DNA from: Limosilactobacillus antri DSM 16041
GTDB taxonomy: Bacteria > Bacillota > Bacilli > Lactobacillales > Lactobacillaceae
Reading direction: 5' to 3'
Assembly: GCF_000160835.1 (NCBI RefSeq)
Contig: NZ_GG700733.1
Location: 124,367-188,366, forward strand
Length of the DNA stretch: 64,000 nt
Both the position numbers and the translations under genes were made by a program. The notes below the pieces were generated by a model. The model did not search any database and was not told the DNA's origin. It saw nothing but the letters and a program-made list of their open reading frames with translations. Shown here piece after piece: positions 1 through 7,917 of this stretch; position 1 is the stretch's first letter; each line of letters starts with the position of its first letter.

Positions 1-22
1 AACAAAAATGCTGCCCCATAGA

Positions 23-59
23 AAAAACCGGCTGGTGAAGTTTTCACCAACCGGTTTTA
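23..59. terminator. Terminator downstream of clpL
   Basis: Inverted repeat with arms AAAACCGG..TGGTGAA and TTCACCA.CCGGTTTT, one mismatch, with A/T runs on both sides, so it could work in either direction. It lies just past the clpL stop codon. Confidence 0.8.
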
Positions 60-84
60 TTAATTACGATGTTCCCGCTAACGA

Positions 85-2298
85 CTACTTGTCTTCCTTG
101 TCGTCCTTAGCTTCGTCATCTTTCTTGTCTTCGTCACTTTGCTTTTCCGCGGACTTGTATTGGTCACTGTCATCCTTGGCGGCGTCCTTAGCGTCAACGA
201 TAACCAGCTTGCCATCCTGCATTTCAGCAACTAAGTGCTTAGCGTCCAAGTGGTCAAGGTAGTAGTCAGTAACCTTATCACGGATTTCCCGTTCGATTAC
301 CCGCCGCAGTGGCCGGGCACCCATGGCTTCGTCGTAACCTTCGTCAATCAGGTACTTGCGTGCCGTTGGGGTAACTTGAACGTCCATCCCCTTCTTCGCC
401 AGGGTTGCATTGACGTCAGCCAGCATCAGGTCAACAATCTTCTCCAGGTCTTCCTTGGTCAGGCTGTGGAATTCAACGATAGCGTTGAACCGGTTCAAGA
501 ATTCTGGCCGGAAGTAGTTGGTCAGCTTCTTGATCAGGTCTTCTTCGTCGTTGTCATTGCCCAGCTTAACCGGTGCGTCGTTGGAGTAGCCGGCGTTAGA
601 AGTAGCAATGATGACGGTGTTCTTGAAGTCAATCGTGTTGCCTTGACCATCCGTCAGACGGCCGTCATCCAGCACTTGAAGCAGCAGGGTGATTACCTGT
701 GGGTTTGCCTTTTCAATTTCATCCAGCAGGATAATGGAGTACGGGTGCCGACGAACCTTTTCCGTCAAGGTGTTGGAGTTGTCGTCGTAACCAACGTAAC
801 CCGCGGTCGTTCCGATTAACTTGGAAACAGCGGTCCGGTCGGAGTATTCAGACATATCCAGGCGGATAATGTCATCCTTGGAGCCGAACATATCAAGGGC
901 CAGCTGCTTTGCCAGTTCAGTCTTACCAACACCGGTTGGGCCGACGAAGAGGAAGCTGCCAATTGGTGATTCCCCTTCATCGAAGCCGGCCCGGTTCCGC
1001 CGAATAGCACGGGCAACGGCTTCAACGGCTTCGTCCTGGCCGATAACCTTGCCTTCAAGGCGCTTGTCCATGTCCTTCAGCCGTTCCACGTCGCTGGCAC
1101 CGATCTTAGAAACCGGGATCCCAGTCATTTGTTCAACGGCGTTAGCAACATCCTCTGGCGTTGCCGTTACCTTTTCGTCTTCGGAATTCTGGCTCAGCTG
1201 CTTCTTCAAGTCAGCAATCTTGTCCTTAGCAGCTTGGGCAGCCTTGTAGTCTTCCTTCTTTGCTGCTTCCTTCTGCTTCTTTTCCTGCGCCTTGATTTCC
1301 TTTTCAATCTGCTTAGCATCGTGAGCCGGGTGCTTTGCTGCCAGGTGAGCGGCCGTCATATCGATCAGGTCAATCGCCTTGTCAGGCAAAGCCCGTTGCG
1401 GCATGTATTGAACGGAGTAGTCAACCGCTGCCTGCAAAACGTCGTCTGGCAGCTTAACGTTGTGATGCCGTTCGTACAGGTCCCGAATTCCTTTCAGGAT
1501 GGCAACCGTGTCAGCCTTGCTTGGGGCGTTTACCGTTACCGGGTTGAACCGCCGAGCTAAGGCAGCGTCCTTCATGATGGTGTTCCGGTACTCATCCTGG
1601 GTAGTCGCACCGATGACGCTGATTTCACCCCGGGACAATGCCGGTTTGATGATGTCGGACATCCCCTTGGAGCCGCTGTCGGATCCGGTAGAACCGGCGC
1701 CGATGATTTGGTGAATTTCATCGAAGAAGAGGATGATGTTCCCCGCCTTCTTGACTTCATCAATCAGCTTCTGCATATTTTCTTCAAAGCTGCCCCGGTA
1801 TTGGGTTCCTGCTTCCAGGCCGGAAATGTCGATGCTGATGATTTCCTTATCCTTGATTGGTGCCGGAACGTTGCCGTCAACGATCGCTTGTGCCAAGCCC
1901 TCGACAACGGCCGTCTTACCAACACCAGCGTCCCCAACCAGGACCGGGTTGTTCTTTGTCCGCCGACTTAAAATTTCAGCGGTTTCTTGGATTTCTTTAT
2001 TCCGCCCAATTACGGGGTCCAGCTCGCCTTGCCGGGCTTCTTCCGTCAGGTTCCGGCCCAGCTTGTGCAGGACGCTTTCCTTGCCTTCATTTGGCTGTGG
2101 ACCAGGCTGGCCGCCCTGCTGCGGCATTGCACCGCCAGGCAGCTGACCGTTTTGCCGATATTGAGCAAATTCTTCTGGAGTTACCTCTTGACCATTGATC
2201 ATGTAACGACGGTTTGCAGAACCATTCATTCCACCCATCAATTGGTTGAAGATGTCATTCATATCACTGTTAAATGGATCCATTGGATTTTGTGCCAT
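85..2298 (-). CDS. clpL: ATP-dependent Clp-family chaperone ClpL
   Basis: Two-AAA+-module Clp/Hsp100 ATPase of 737 residues, the size typical of lactobacillar ClpL. The N-terminus (about 1-70) is Gly/Gln/Pro-rich and replaces the Clp-N repeat domain of ClpC. Walker A motifs are GDAGVGKT (about 122-129) and GPTGVGKT in the second module, with Walker [10 protein letters not shown] in the first. A UVR-like charged coiled coil separates the modules (about 340-400), and the C-terminus is a Lys/Asp/Glu-rich tail. ClpL acts as a disaggregating chaperone under heat and acid stress and is not known to need ClpP. The start has a good SD (AAGGAGG). It follows the small HTH gene by 84 bp, so the two may share a promoter. 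I see no CtsR operator tandem repeat upstream. Confidence 0.95.
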   Translation of the reverse strand: MAQNPMDPFNSDMNDIFNQLMGGMNGSANRRYMINGQEVTPEEFAQYRQNGQLPGGAMPQQGGQPGPQPNEGKESVLHKLGRNLTEEARQGELDPVIGRNKEIQETAEILSRRTKNNPVLVGDAGVGKTAVVEGLAQAIVDGNVPAPIKDKEIISIDISGLEAGTQYRGSFEENMQKLIDEVKKAGNIILFFDEIHQIIGAGSTGSDSGSKGMSDIIKPALSRGEISVIGATTQDEYRNTIMKDAALARRFNPVTVNAPSKADTVAILKGIRDLYERHHNVKLPDDVLQAAVDYSVQYMPQRALPDKAIDLIDMTAAHLAAKHPAHDAKQIEKEIKAQEKKQKEAAKKEDYKAAQAAKDKIADLKKQLSQNSEDEKVTATPEDVANAVEQMTGIPVSKIGASDVERLKDMDKRLEGKVIGQDEAVEAVARAIRRNRAGFDEGESPIGSFLFVGPTGVGKTELAKQLALDMFGSKDDIIRLDMSEYSDRTAVSKLIGTTAGYVGYDDNSNTLTEKVRRHPYSIILLDEIEKANPQVITLLLQVLDDGRLTDGQGNTIDFKNTVIIATSNAGYSNDAPVKLGNDNDEEDLIKKLTNYFRPEFLNRFNAIVEFHSLTKEDLEKIVDLMLADVNATLAKKGMDVQVTPTARKYLIDEGYDEAMGARPLRRVIEREIRDKVTDYYLDHLDAKHLVAEMQDGKLVIVDAKDAAKDDSDQYKSAEKQSDEDKKDDEAKDDKEDK

Positions 2299-2382
2299 TA
2301 CTCAGTACCTCCTTAAGCTTTAGTTTCAAAGGTTAGATTGTAGTCAGAATTAACATTCTTGGCCGCCACACGGGCGGACTGG

Positions 2383-2625
2383 CTACAACGACTGGCCATC
2401 ATCATGTTTCAGATAATGACTCTCTAAATCACGAAGGACTTCCCACATCGCCTTGTGCTCGGCTCGAGCTAAAGCATCAAGGTCGCGTAGATTTAGCGAC
2501 GTAGAACTCGATTGTGGTTTATTAAATGATTTATGCAAAGTCGTGTAGCCATAGCCAGAACGCTTTGATACTTGGTAAATCGTTAAATTGTGGACTTCTA
2601 AGTATCTCTTAATGTCGATCTGCAT
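2383..2625 (-). CDS. Small helix-turn-helix regulator upstream of clpL
   Basis: 80-residue protein. The N-terminal part (about residues 5-35, YLEVHNLTIYQVSKRSGYGY) reads as a Cro/C1-like HTH: short helix, turn, recognition helix followed by TTLHKSF. The rest is a short helical segment (LNLRDLDALARAEHKAMW) that may dimerise. SD-like AGGAAG precedes the ATG. The gene points at clpL, 84 bp away, and a dyad (2668-2691) sits over its own promoter region, so autoregulation and control of clpL are plausible inferences. The function is otherwise unknown. Confidence 0.75.
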   Translation of the reverse strand: MQIDIKRYLEVHNLTIYQVSKRSGYGYTTLHKSFNKPQSSSTSLNLRDLDALARAEHKAMWEVLRDLESHYLKHDDGQSL

Positions 2626-2667
2626 CGCTATTCACTTCCTTCACACTAATTATTATAACATATCTGT

Positions 2668-2691
2668 GGTATAACACAAGTGTAATATACC
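2668..2691. promoter_or_regulatory. Candidate operator of the HTH/clpL unit
   Basis: Dyad with outer arms GGTATA/TATACC and inner arms ACAC/GTGT, about 45 bp upstream of the HTH gene start, in AT-rich DNA that also holds a TATAAT-like -10 (2653-2658 region, minus strand). Likely target of the 80-aa regulator, by position only. Confidence 0.4.
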
Positions 2692-2791
2692 TAAAATATA
2701 AATCAAATTATTTAATATTGTTTAAATACTGCCAGTTCATTGTCAGATGGAATCCGCTCCTATTTATACCGACGATAGCTTAAATTTTCTC

Positions 2792-2819
2792 TTGACAATA
2801 ATTAAAATTAAATTAGAAT
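2792..2819 (+). promoter_or_regulatory. Promoter of the aromatic leader/aminotransferase unit
   Basis: TTGACA at 2792-2797 and TAGAAT at 2814-2819 with a 16-bp spacer, in very AT-rich DNA. It lies 32 bp before the leader-peptide start codon. Confidence 0.75.
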
Positions 2820-2850
2820 AATTAATAATCAGTTAATCAAGGAGACCGTA

Positions 2851-2931
2851 ATGATGAAATCAGTTATGCAACAATCAAATCGTGCATACTACTTCTGGTT
2901 TAGCGCCCTAAGATCCGCTAGCCAGCAGTGA
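2851..2931 (+). CDS. Aromatic-amino-acid leader peptide (26 aa)
   Basis: Short ORF with its own SD (AAGGAG at 2839-2844, 6 nt before ATG). Codons 13-17 are TAC TAC TTC TGG TTT, giving Tyr-Tyr-Phe-Trp-Phe at 2887-2901: five aromatic codons in a row covering all three aromatic amino acids. The ORF stops at TGA 2929-2931, before two hairpins and an intrinsic terminator. Downstream genes are an aromatic-type aminotransferase and a 2-hydroxyacid dehydrogenase. The arrangement is that of a transcription-attenuation leader peptide sensing charged Tyr, Phe and Trp tRNAs. The peptide itself probably has no function after synthesis. Confidence 0.85.
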   Translation: MMKSVMQQSNRAYYFWFSALRSASQQ

Positions 2932-2946
2932 TTTTATCATTGGGAC

Positions 2947-3046
2947 TTCCGGATAATTGCCAAGTATCCGGAATACTCCTTCATCATACTCATTCCAATC
3001 TGATGAAAAGACCCGGATATGCTTAACCGCTGTCCGGGTCTTTTTT
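2947..3046 (+). promoter_or_regulatory. Attenuator RNA with switching stems and terminator
   Basis: Readable stems: TTCCGGATA/TATCCGGAA (2947-2955 with 2965-2973), TTCATCA/TGATGAA (2980-2986 with 3001-3007), and terminator AAGACCCGGA/TCCGGGTCTT (3008-3017 with 3033-3042) followed by a U run. TATCCGG (2965-2971) can pair either with CCGGATA at 2949-2955 or with the identical CCGGATA at 3013-3019 inside the 5' arm of the terminator, so the two states exclude each other. ATCCG (2913-2917, in the leader ORF past the aromatic codons) can pair with CGGAT (2950-2954). That pairing would release TATCCGG for antitermination when the ribosome stalls upstream. Confidence 0.75.
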
Positions 3047-3068
3047 GTACTTTAAGGAGGAATTAACC

Positions 3069-4253
3069 ATGCCCACAACTAAAGCTAGTATTATGAACCA
3101 CCTCAACCGTAACTTTGCCCGCCTCAAGCCAGTTGGAATCCGGGAATTCGACGCCCAGGCCAGCGCCGTCCCGGGAATTGTCAAGCTGACCCTCGGCGAA
3201 CCGGACTTCAACGTGCCGGACGCCATGAAAGAGGCCGCCATCGACAGCATCAACAATAACGATTCCCACTACGCACCGGCGGTCGGTACCAGCGCCCTGC
3301 GAACGGCGATTGCCGACTTCCTCCAAGACCGCTACCAGCTCGGTTACGATCCCAACGGTGAAATTGCGGTGACAATCGGAGCGACTGAGGGAATTTATGC
3401 AGCACTGTCAGCCCTGATTAATCCCGGCGACGAGGTCCTGGTTGCCACACCGACCTTCCCACTCTATATGGCAGTTACCACCATGCTGGGCGGCCAGCCG
3501 GTCGAAATCAACACCAGCGACCACGGCTTTGTGCTAACCCCGGCCCAGCTTAAAGAAACCATTGCCGCGCACCCCCACGCCAAGGCCCTGATCCTGAACT
3601 ACCCTTCCAACCCAACCGGGGTGACCTACTCCGCCCAGCAGGTTGAGGAGCTGGCAGCAGCGGTCAAAGACACCAACCTGGTAGTAATTGCGGATGAAAT
3701 TTACTCCGAGCTGGTCTATGATGGGCAGCACACTTCCATCGCTTAATTCATCCCCGAGCAGACCCTGATCCTGAACGGGGCCTCAAAGTCCCACGCTATG
3801 ACCGGCTACCGGATTGGCTTTATCGCCGGACCCCGCGAATTGATGGGGCCGGTCAGCGCCCTTAGCGGAATGATGATTACCTCCGCGACGGACTCAGCAA
3901 TGGCGGCGGCCACCGCGGCCTTTGGCTCACCAGCAGGGAAAGCGGCCACCCAGCAGATGAAGGGCGCCTACCAGGAGCGGCGTGACTACCTCGTTGGCGC
4001 CCTCAGCCAGCTTGGCTTTGAACTGGCCACCCCGAACGGCGCCTTCTACGTCTTCGCTAAGATTCCCGCCAGCGCTGGCACCGACGACGTTGCCTTCGCC
4101 ACCGCGTTAGCTAAGCAGGGCCGGGTCGCCGTCATCCCCGGTTCATACTTTGGCGCCGGCGGTCAGGGCTACCTGCGGCTCAGTTACGCCACCAGCATGG
4201 AAAACCTGAAAACCGCGGTCGAACGAATTGCAGACTTTCTCAAGGAGGACTAA
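3069..4253 (+). pseudogene. araT: Class I aminotransferase, aromatic type, interrupted by in-frame TAA
   Basis: PLP-dependent fold-type I aminotransferase, expected to interconvert Phe/Tyr/Trp and their 2-oxo acids. Start ATG 3069 has a strong SD (AAGGAGG, 3054-3060). Residues 1-225 are normal, with NYPSNPTG and ADEIYSEL, then codon 226 is TAA (3744-3746). The same reading frame continues without another stop to 4253, including the PLP-lysine motif SKSHAMTGYR (Lys about 240) and the C-terminal domain. One base (GAA to TAA) would explain the break. The truncated product lacks the catalytic lysine, and ATG 3798 could only restart past it. A real nonsense mutation, a sequencing error and a mixed population are all possible. 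It is the first gene behind the aromatic leader. The araT symbol is by family and context. Confidence 0.8.
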
Positions 4254-4256
4254 CTT

Positions 4257-5249
4257 ATGACTAAAATCCTGATGACCAGTGTTCGGGACGACGAACAAGC
4301 CGCCATCAAGCAGTTTGCCCAGGAACACGATGTTGAAATCATTACCACCCCCAAGCTGATTGACGACGCGGTCGAGCTGACGGCCGGAGTCGACGGCCTG
4401 GTAATCCAGCAACGCAGCCCCGTGGACCCAGCTGTTTACCCCCAGCTCAAGGCGCACGGGCTTAAACAAATTGCCACCCGGACCGCCGGCTTTGACATGG
4501 TAGACATCCAAGCAGCTCATGACAACGGCCTGACCGTTACCAACGTCCCGGCCTACTCACCGCGCTCAGTGGCCGAACACGCCCTCATGCAGATTTTCCG
4601 GCTGCTGCGGAAGTCCTACCGGTTTGACCAGCAGGTGGCCGCGAACGATTTCCGCTGGTTCAGCGATGAGCAGGCCATGGAAATTCACACGGCAACCATC
4701 GGCATCATCGGGGTCGGCCGGATTGGCGGTACCCTCGCTAAGCTCCTCAAGGCCCTCGGTGCCCGGGTGCTGGGTTTTGATGTGCAGCCCCGAGAAGAGA
4801 TGGCTGGCATCGTCGAATACGTTTCTAAGGAGGACCTGCTCAAGCAAAGCGACGTGGTTTCCCTCCACGTGGACCTCAACCCCAGTTCGACCGGCCTGAT
4901 TGCGGCCCCTGACCTGGCCCTGATGAAGCCGACCGCCGGCCTGGTTAACGCCAGTCGGGGTCCGGTCGTGGTTACCGCCGACCTGGTTGCCGCATTAAAG
5001 GATCACCAGCTGGCCGCCGCGGCCCTCGACACCTTCGAGGGGGAAAATGAGGTCGTCATGACCGACCGCCGGGAAAAGGGGCTCGCTGACGTCCCGCTAG
5101 TGGCAGAGCTGCACGCGATGGCCAACGTCATCCTGACGCCGCACATCGCCTTCTTTACCAACCTGGCCGTTAAGAACATGGTTGACTTCGCCCTCGAAGA
5201 CGTCCTGCTCGTTTTGGCCGGCAAGCCATCCCCGCACGAAGTCAAGTAG
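4257..5249 (+). CDS. D-2-hydroxyacid dehydrogenase (D-LDH/D-HicDH family)
   Basis: 330-residue NAD-dependent D-2-hydroxyacid dehydrogenase. The Rossmann motif GVGRIG is at about 152-157, the active-site Arg region at NASRGPVV (about 231-238), and the catalytic His in LTPHIAFF (about 296). This family reduces 2-oxo acids such as pyruvate, phenylpyruvate or 2-oxoisocaproate to D-hydroxy acids. It starts 3 nt after the aminotransferase stop with SD AAGGAGG inside that gene's end, so the two are translated together. The pairing suggests transamination followed by reduction, for example Phe to phenyllactate, but substrate preference cannot be read from sequence. Confidence 0.9.
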   Translation: MTKILMTSVRDDEQAAIKQFAQEHDVEIITTPKLIDDAVELTAGVDGLVIQQRSPVDPAVYPQLKAHGLKQIATRTAGFDMVDIQAAHDNGLTVTNVPAYSPRSVAEHALMQIFRLLRKSYRFDQQVAANDFRWFSDEQAMEIHTATIGIIGVGRIGGTLAKLLKALGARVLGFDVQPREEMAGIVEYVSKEDLLKQSDVVSLHVDLNPSSTGLIAAPDLALMKPTAGLVNASRGPVVVTADLVAALKDHQLAAAALDTFEGENEVVMTDRREKGLADVPLVAELHAMANVILTPHIAFFTNLAVKNMVDFALEDVLLVLAGKPSPHEVK

Positions 5250-5260
5250 GGGGCCTTAAA

Positions 5261-5698
5261 TTGGAATGGTTTGATAAATCATTTGCGGGGCTCACTACGG
5301 ACGAGCTGTTCCGGATCTACCAGCTCCGGGCACAGGTCTTCAACGGTGAGCAGGAAAGCTCATACCCGGATCCCGATGAACAGGACCGCACCGCCCGCCA
5401 CCTCTTCTGCTGCGACGGCTCCCGGGTCGTCGCGTACGCCCGCTACTTTCGGGCAGGCAAGCAGGTCAGCTTTGGCCGGGTCGTTATTCAAAGGGAGTAC
5501 CGGGGGACCGGGCTCTCGGCGTCCTTGATGACCCGCCTCCTGACCGGGATTCACCGGGCTTTCCCAGGGATGGAAATCATCATCCACGCCCAGTACTACA
5601 TTCAGGGCTACTACGCAAAGTATGGTTTCACGCCGACCGGGGACCCCTTTACCGAAGCCGGCCGAAAACACATTACGATGACGCACCCCGCGCTTTGA
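5261..5698 (+). CDS. GNAT family N-acetyltransferase (ElaA-like)
   Basis: 145-residue single-domain GNAT. The N-terminal LRAQVFNGEQESSYPDPD segment is typical of ElaA-like proteins, and the acetyl-CoA loop is seen as GRVVIQREYRGTGLSASL, followed by YYIQGYYAKYGFTPTG. It starts with TTG, 11 nt after the dehydrogenase, behind a weak G-rich SD, and is the last gene before a strong terminator. The substrate is unknown. Confidence 0.85.
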   Translation: MEWFDKSFAGLTTDELFRIYQLRAQVFNGEQESSYPDPDEQDRTARHLFCCDGSRVVAYARYFRAGKQVSFGRVVIQREYRGTGLSASLMTRLLTGIHRAFPGMEIIIHAQYYIQGYYAKYGFTPTGDPFTEAGRKHITMTHPAL

Positions 5699-5708
5699 CC
5701 GCAAACTA

Positions 5709-5754
5709 AAAGACCTCCATGCCGCGGTTTACTTCAACCGGCTTGGAGGTCTTT
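5709..5754. terminator. Bidirectional terminator
   Basis: Perfect 11-bp outer stem AAAGACCTCCA/TGGAGGTCTTT with an inner GCCG..GGTT/AACC.GGC stem, between convergent GNAT and Rrf2 genes. The A and T runs on its two sides allow use by both strands. Confidence 0.85.
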
Positions 5755-5762
5755 ATGTTTAA

Positions 5763-6194
5763 TTATTGCGTGTCGTTTATTCGCGCACGGGCCTGGTCGA
5801 CAACCGCCGCCAAGCTGATCTGGGCCATTTCCTGCTCGGCCGCCTGTTGGACCCGCTGGTATGCCGCACCGAGCACCTCCGGCATACACCGGCTTAGGGG
5901 GTGCAGCCGGTTAATCTCCTGGTCCACGTCCAAAAATTCCTGGTGGCTCTCCACCGCCTGGTAAATATCCAGCAGGCTGATCCGATCAGCGGGTCGGGTC
6001 AGCTTGATCGTAATCTCGCCGTGCTGGCCGCTCCGCTCAAGGATACCAGCCTTGACCATGTGGGCAATCAGCCGCCGAATTAGGCTCGGGTTAGAATTAA
6101 CACTCTCCGCAATCGCCGAGCTGCTATTGCTCCCTAAAATTTCTAAATACACTAAGATGTGGACGGCATCACTTAACCGGTGCGAATATTTCAT
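5763..6194 (-). CDS. Rrf2 family transcriptional regulator
   Basis: 143 residues with an N-terminal winged HTH (MKYSHRLSDAVHILVYL...SSAIAESVNSNPSLIRRLI), the dimerisation helix and a C-terminal tail. It has one Cys (RCMPE), not the three-Cys Fe-S cluster set of IscR/NsrR, so an Fe-S sensor is unlikely. It is divergent from an OsmC-like gene with a 145-bp shared promoter region that carries repeat elements (6215-6254), so it probably represses itself and the OsmC gene. Confidence 0.9.
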   Translation of the reverse strand: MKYSHRLSDAVHILVYLEILGSNSSSAIAESVNSNPSLIRRLIAHMVKAGILERSGQHGEITIKLTRPADRISLLDIYQAVESHQEFLDVDQEINRLHPLSRCMPEVLGAAYQRVQQAAEQEMAQISLAAVVDQARARINDTQ

Positions 6195-6214
6195 TACATT
6201 CTCCTCACTTTGAC

Positions 6215-6254
6215 GGCGCTAAACCAGATAATACCCTATTATAGGCGCTAACCA
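6215..6254. promoter_or_regulatory. Candidate Rrf2 operator between rrf2 and osmC
   Basis: A perfect dyad ATAATA-CCC-TATTAT (6228-6242) is flanked by two direct copies of GGCGCTAA(A)CCA (6215-6226 and 6244-6254). It sits in the divergent promoter region of the Rrf2 and OsmC genes. Confidence 0.5.
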
Positions 6255-6339
6255 CGAGCCGGGTCAAAGGAGCATTTTCGTTGCTGATGGCGGGACGGCC
6301 GATTACAATTAAGGAAAAGAAATCAGGAGGGCTGAAGCA

Positions 6340-6762
6340 ATGAGCACTTACAAAGTTAGAGCAAGTAAAACCACCACGGGAATGCAGGTGGCGGCCGGTA
6401 CGCGGGGCTTTGAAATCACCTTCGACGAACCCGGCAGCACGAATACCGGGATGAACCCGGTTGAAATCCTGCTGGCTTCCTTTGGCGCCTGCCAGTCAAT
6501 CACCGCCACCGCGCTAGCACAAAAACGCCACTTCGATCTCCAAGCATTCTGGATCGACGTCGAAGGGGACCTGGGCCGGGAGGAAATTGATGGTGAATCA
6601 CTACGAAAGTTCACCGAGATCCGCTATCAGGCGCACGTCCGCAGTGACGAATCCGACGAGGATATCAAGCAATTCCTCGCCGACGTTGCCAAAAAGTGCC
6701 CGGTTGAAAACACACTGATGCACGGGACGAAGTTTAAGCCGGCCGGGTTTGTGCGGGAATAG
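6340..6762 (+). CDS. OsmC family protein
   Basis: 140-residue OsmC/Ohr-type thiol peroxidase-like protein. The two conserved cysteines are present as FGACQSIT (about residue 51) and KKCPVENT (about 122), the pair that reduces organic hydroperoxides in OsmC/Ohr. It has a full single domain with SD AGGAGG before the ATG. It probably protects against organic peroxides or electrophiles, and its divergent Rrf2 neighbour is the likely regulator. Whether it is catalytically Ohr-like or only a relative cannot be told here. Confidence 0.9.
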   Translation: MSTYKVRASKTTTGMQVAAGTRGFEITFDEPGSTNTGMNPVEILLASFGACQSITATALAQKRHFDLQAFWIDVEGDLGREEIDGESLRKFTEIRYQAHVRSDESDEDIKQFLADVAKKCPVENTLMHGTKFKPAGFVRE

Positions 6763-6827
6763 CAAAGGAGTAATCGTTTTTGAACCATCAATTATAATGG
6801 TTCAGAAAAGCGATTACCCCTTTTTCT
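6763..6827. terminator. Convergent terminator osmC/DNA methyltransferase
   Basis: Long imperfect hairpin: AGGAGTAATCG pairs with CGATTACCCCT, and inner TGAACCAT with ATGGTTCA, followed by a T run. It lies between convergent genes. Confidence 0.75.
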
Positions 6828-7794
6828 TGTTTAAACGCCGCTGCAGGGCACCGGTATTACGTTCCCAAAAAACGCCGTCCGTATAACCCTGGATACTCCG
6901 GTCATGGTCAGCCGCCTGGAGCCGGTAAACACCCCAGGCCGTGTAGAGGCGGCTTTGCTCGATACCAACGAAGTGCCGGTCCAGCTTCTTGGCCGTCACC
7001 AGGCTGGAACCGGCCCCCGCAAAGGGATCGAGGACGAGGTCACCCGGGTTGGAACTGGCGAGGATCAGCTTCGCCAGCAGTTTTTCCGGCTTTTGCGTCG
7101 GGTGCCCAGTATTTTCGGCCATCGACCAGTAAGGAATCGAAATATCGTCCCAAAAGTTGGATGGCATTGTGTCGCGGAACCGCCCCGCCGCGGACTCATG
7201 CCAGTCCTTGGCCTGACCGTTTTCCCGGTAGGGGGCAATCACCTGCCGCCGCTGCTTGACTTGGTCGACGTTAAAGGTGTATTCCCGTTCGTCCATCGTC
7301 AAAAACCAAATATCTTCCATGCCGTTTTTCCAGTTGCCCTTGGCACCGCGGCCCTTTTCCCGCTGCCAGGTAATCCGGTTCTTGACCGTGAAATTAGCCG
7401 CCAAGACCGGAGCGAGGGCGACGCTGGTCTGCCAGTCGGCGAAAACGTAGAGGCTGGCGGTCGGCGTCAGTTTCGGCTTAATCAGGTCGATCCAGCGCTG
7501 GGTATACTCCTGATACTCGCCGGTCGACTGGTGCTTGAAATTCAGCCCGTCGTAGCGCTTATCCAGGTTGTAGGGCGGGTCGACCAATGCTAAGTCAGCA
7601 AACCGGTCGGGAAACTGCCGCACCACCTGAAACGAATCCCCGTTGATGCTTCGGTCGCGAATTGCCGCGAGCGAAACCGGCCCCGGCTGGAGCGTGGCAA
7701 TCTGTTCTAAGACCGCCTGGGGCGCGTGGTCGAGGTCAAAGTCAATGGTCTTATTGCGGGCCGATTTAGTCATTCTTTCACCATCCCATTTCAT
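6814..7794 (-). CDS. Orphan site-specific DNA methyltransferase (N6-adenine/N4-cytosine)
   Basis: 326 residues. Catalytic motif IV LVDPPYN is near residue 71-77 and the AdoMet-binding motif I LDPFAGAGSS near 259, so the order is motif IV, target recognition region, motif I, as in beta-class methyltransferases. DPPY favours N6-adenine. The fold is complete with no frameshift, and no restriction endonuclease gene is next to it, so it looks like an orphan methylase. The listed ATG lacks a clear SD. A second ATG 7 codons in (7773) follows GGATGGTGA and may be the real start. Target sequence unknown. Confidence 0.9.
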   Translation of the reverse strand: MKWDGERMTKSARNKTIDFDLDHAPQAVLEQIATLQPGPVSLAAIRDRSINGDSFQVVRQFPDRFADLALVDPPYNLDKRYDGLNFKHQSTGEYQEYTQRWIDLIKPKLTPTASLYVFADWQTSVALAPVLAANFTVKNRITWQREKGRGAKGNWKNGMEDIWFLTMDEREYTFNVDQVKQRRQVIAPYRENGQAKDWHESAAGRFRDTMPSNFWDDISIPYWSMAENTGHPTQKPEKLLAKLILASSNPGDLVLDPFAGAGSSLVTAKKLDRHFVGIEQSRLYTAWGVYRLQAADHDRSIQGYTDGVFWERNTGALQRRLNKKKG

Positions 7795-7844
7795 TCTTAG
7801 CTATTAGTATAGCGCAAAGGGGGCGGCGGAAAAAAGCAGCAAAC

Positions 7845-7891
7845 GGGGGTGGGACAGCACTAGTTGGCCCAGTTCGCTATCCCACCCCCGG
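7845..7891. terminator. Terminator downstream of the L-HicDH gene
   Basis: GGGGGTGGGA and TCCCACCCCC form a perfect GC-rich stem with an AGC/GCT extension. It lies between the dehydrogenase stop codon and the methyltransferase promoter. Confidence 0.7.
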
Positions 7892-7917
7892 CGGCGCGCA
7901 GCTAGCCTAATTTTCAG

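Noticed and set aside
2299..2382. CtsR operator for clpL
   Set aside because: No tandem GGTCAAA-type heptads in the gap. Only a GC-rich CCGCC/GGCGG hairpin without a T run.
2798..3068. T-box riboswitch for the aromatic leader region
   Set aside because: No specifier loop or T-box GGTGGNACCGCG-like sequence. The translated aromatic ORF explains the region better. The same holds for 29205-29482 and 30522-30782.
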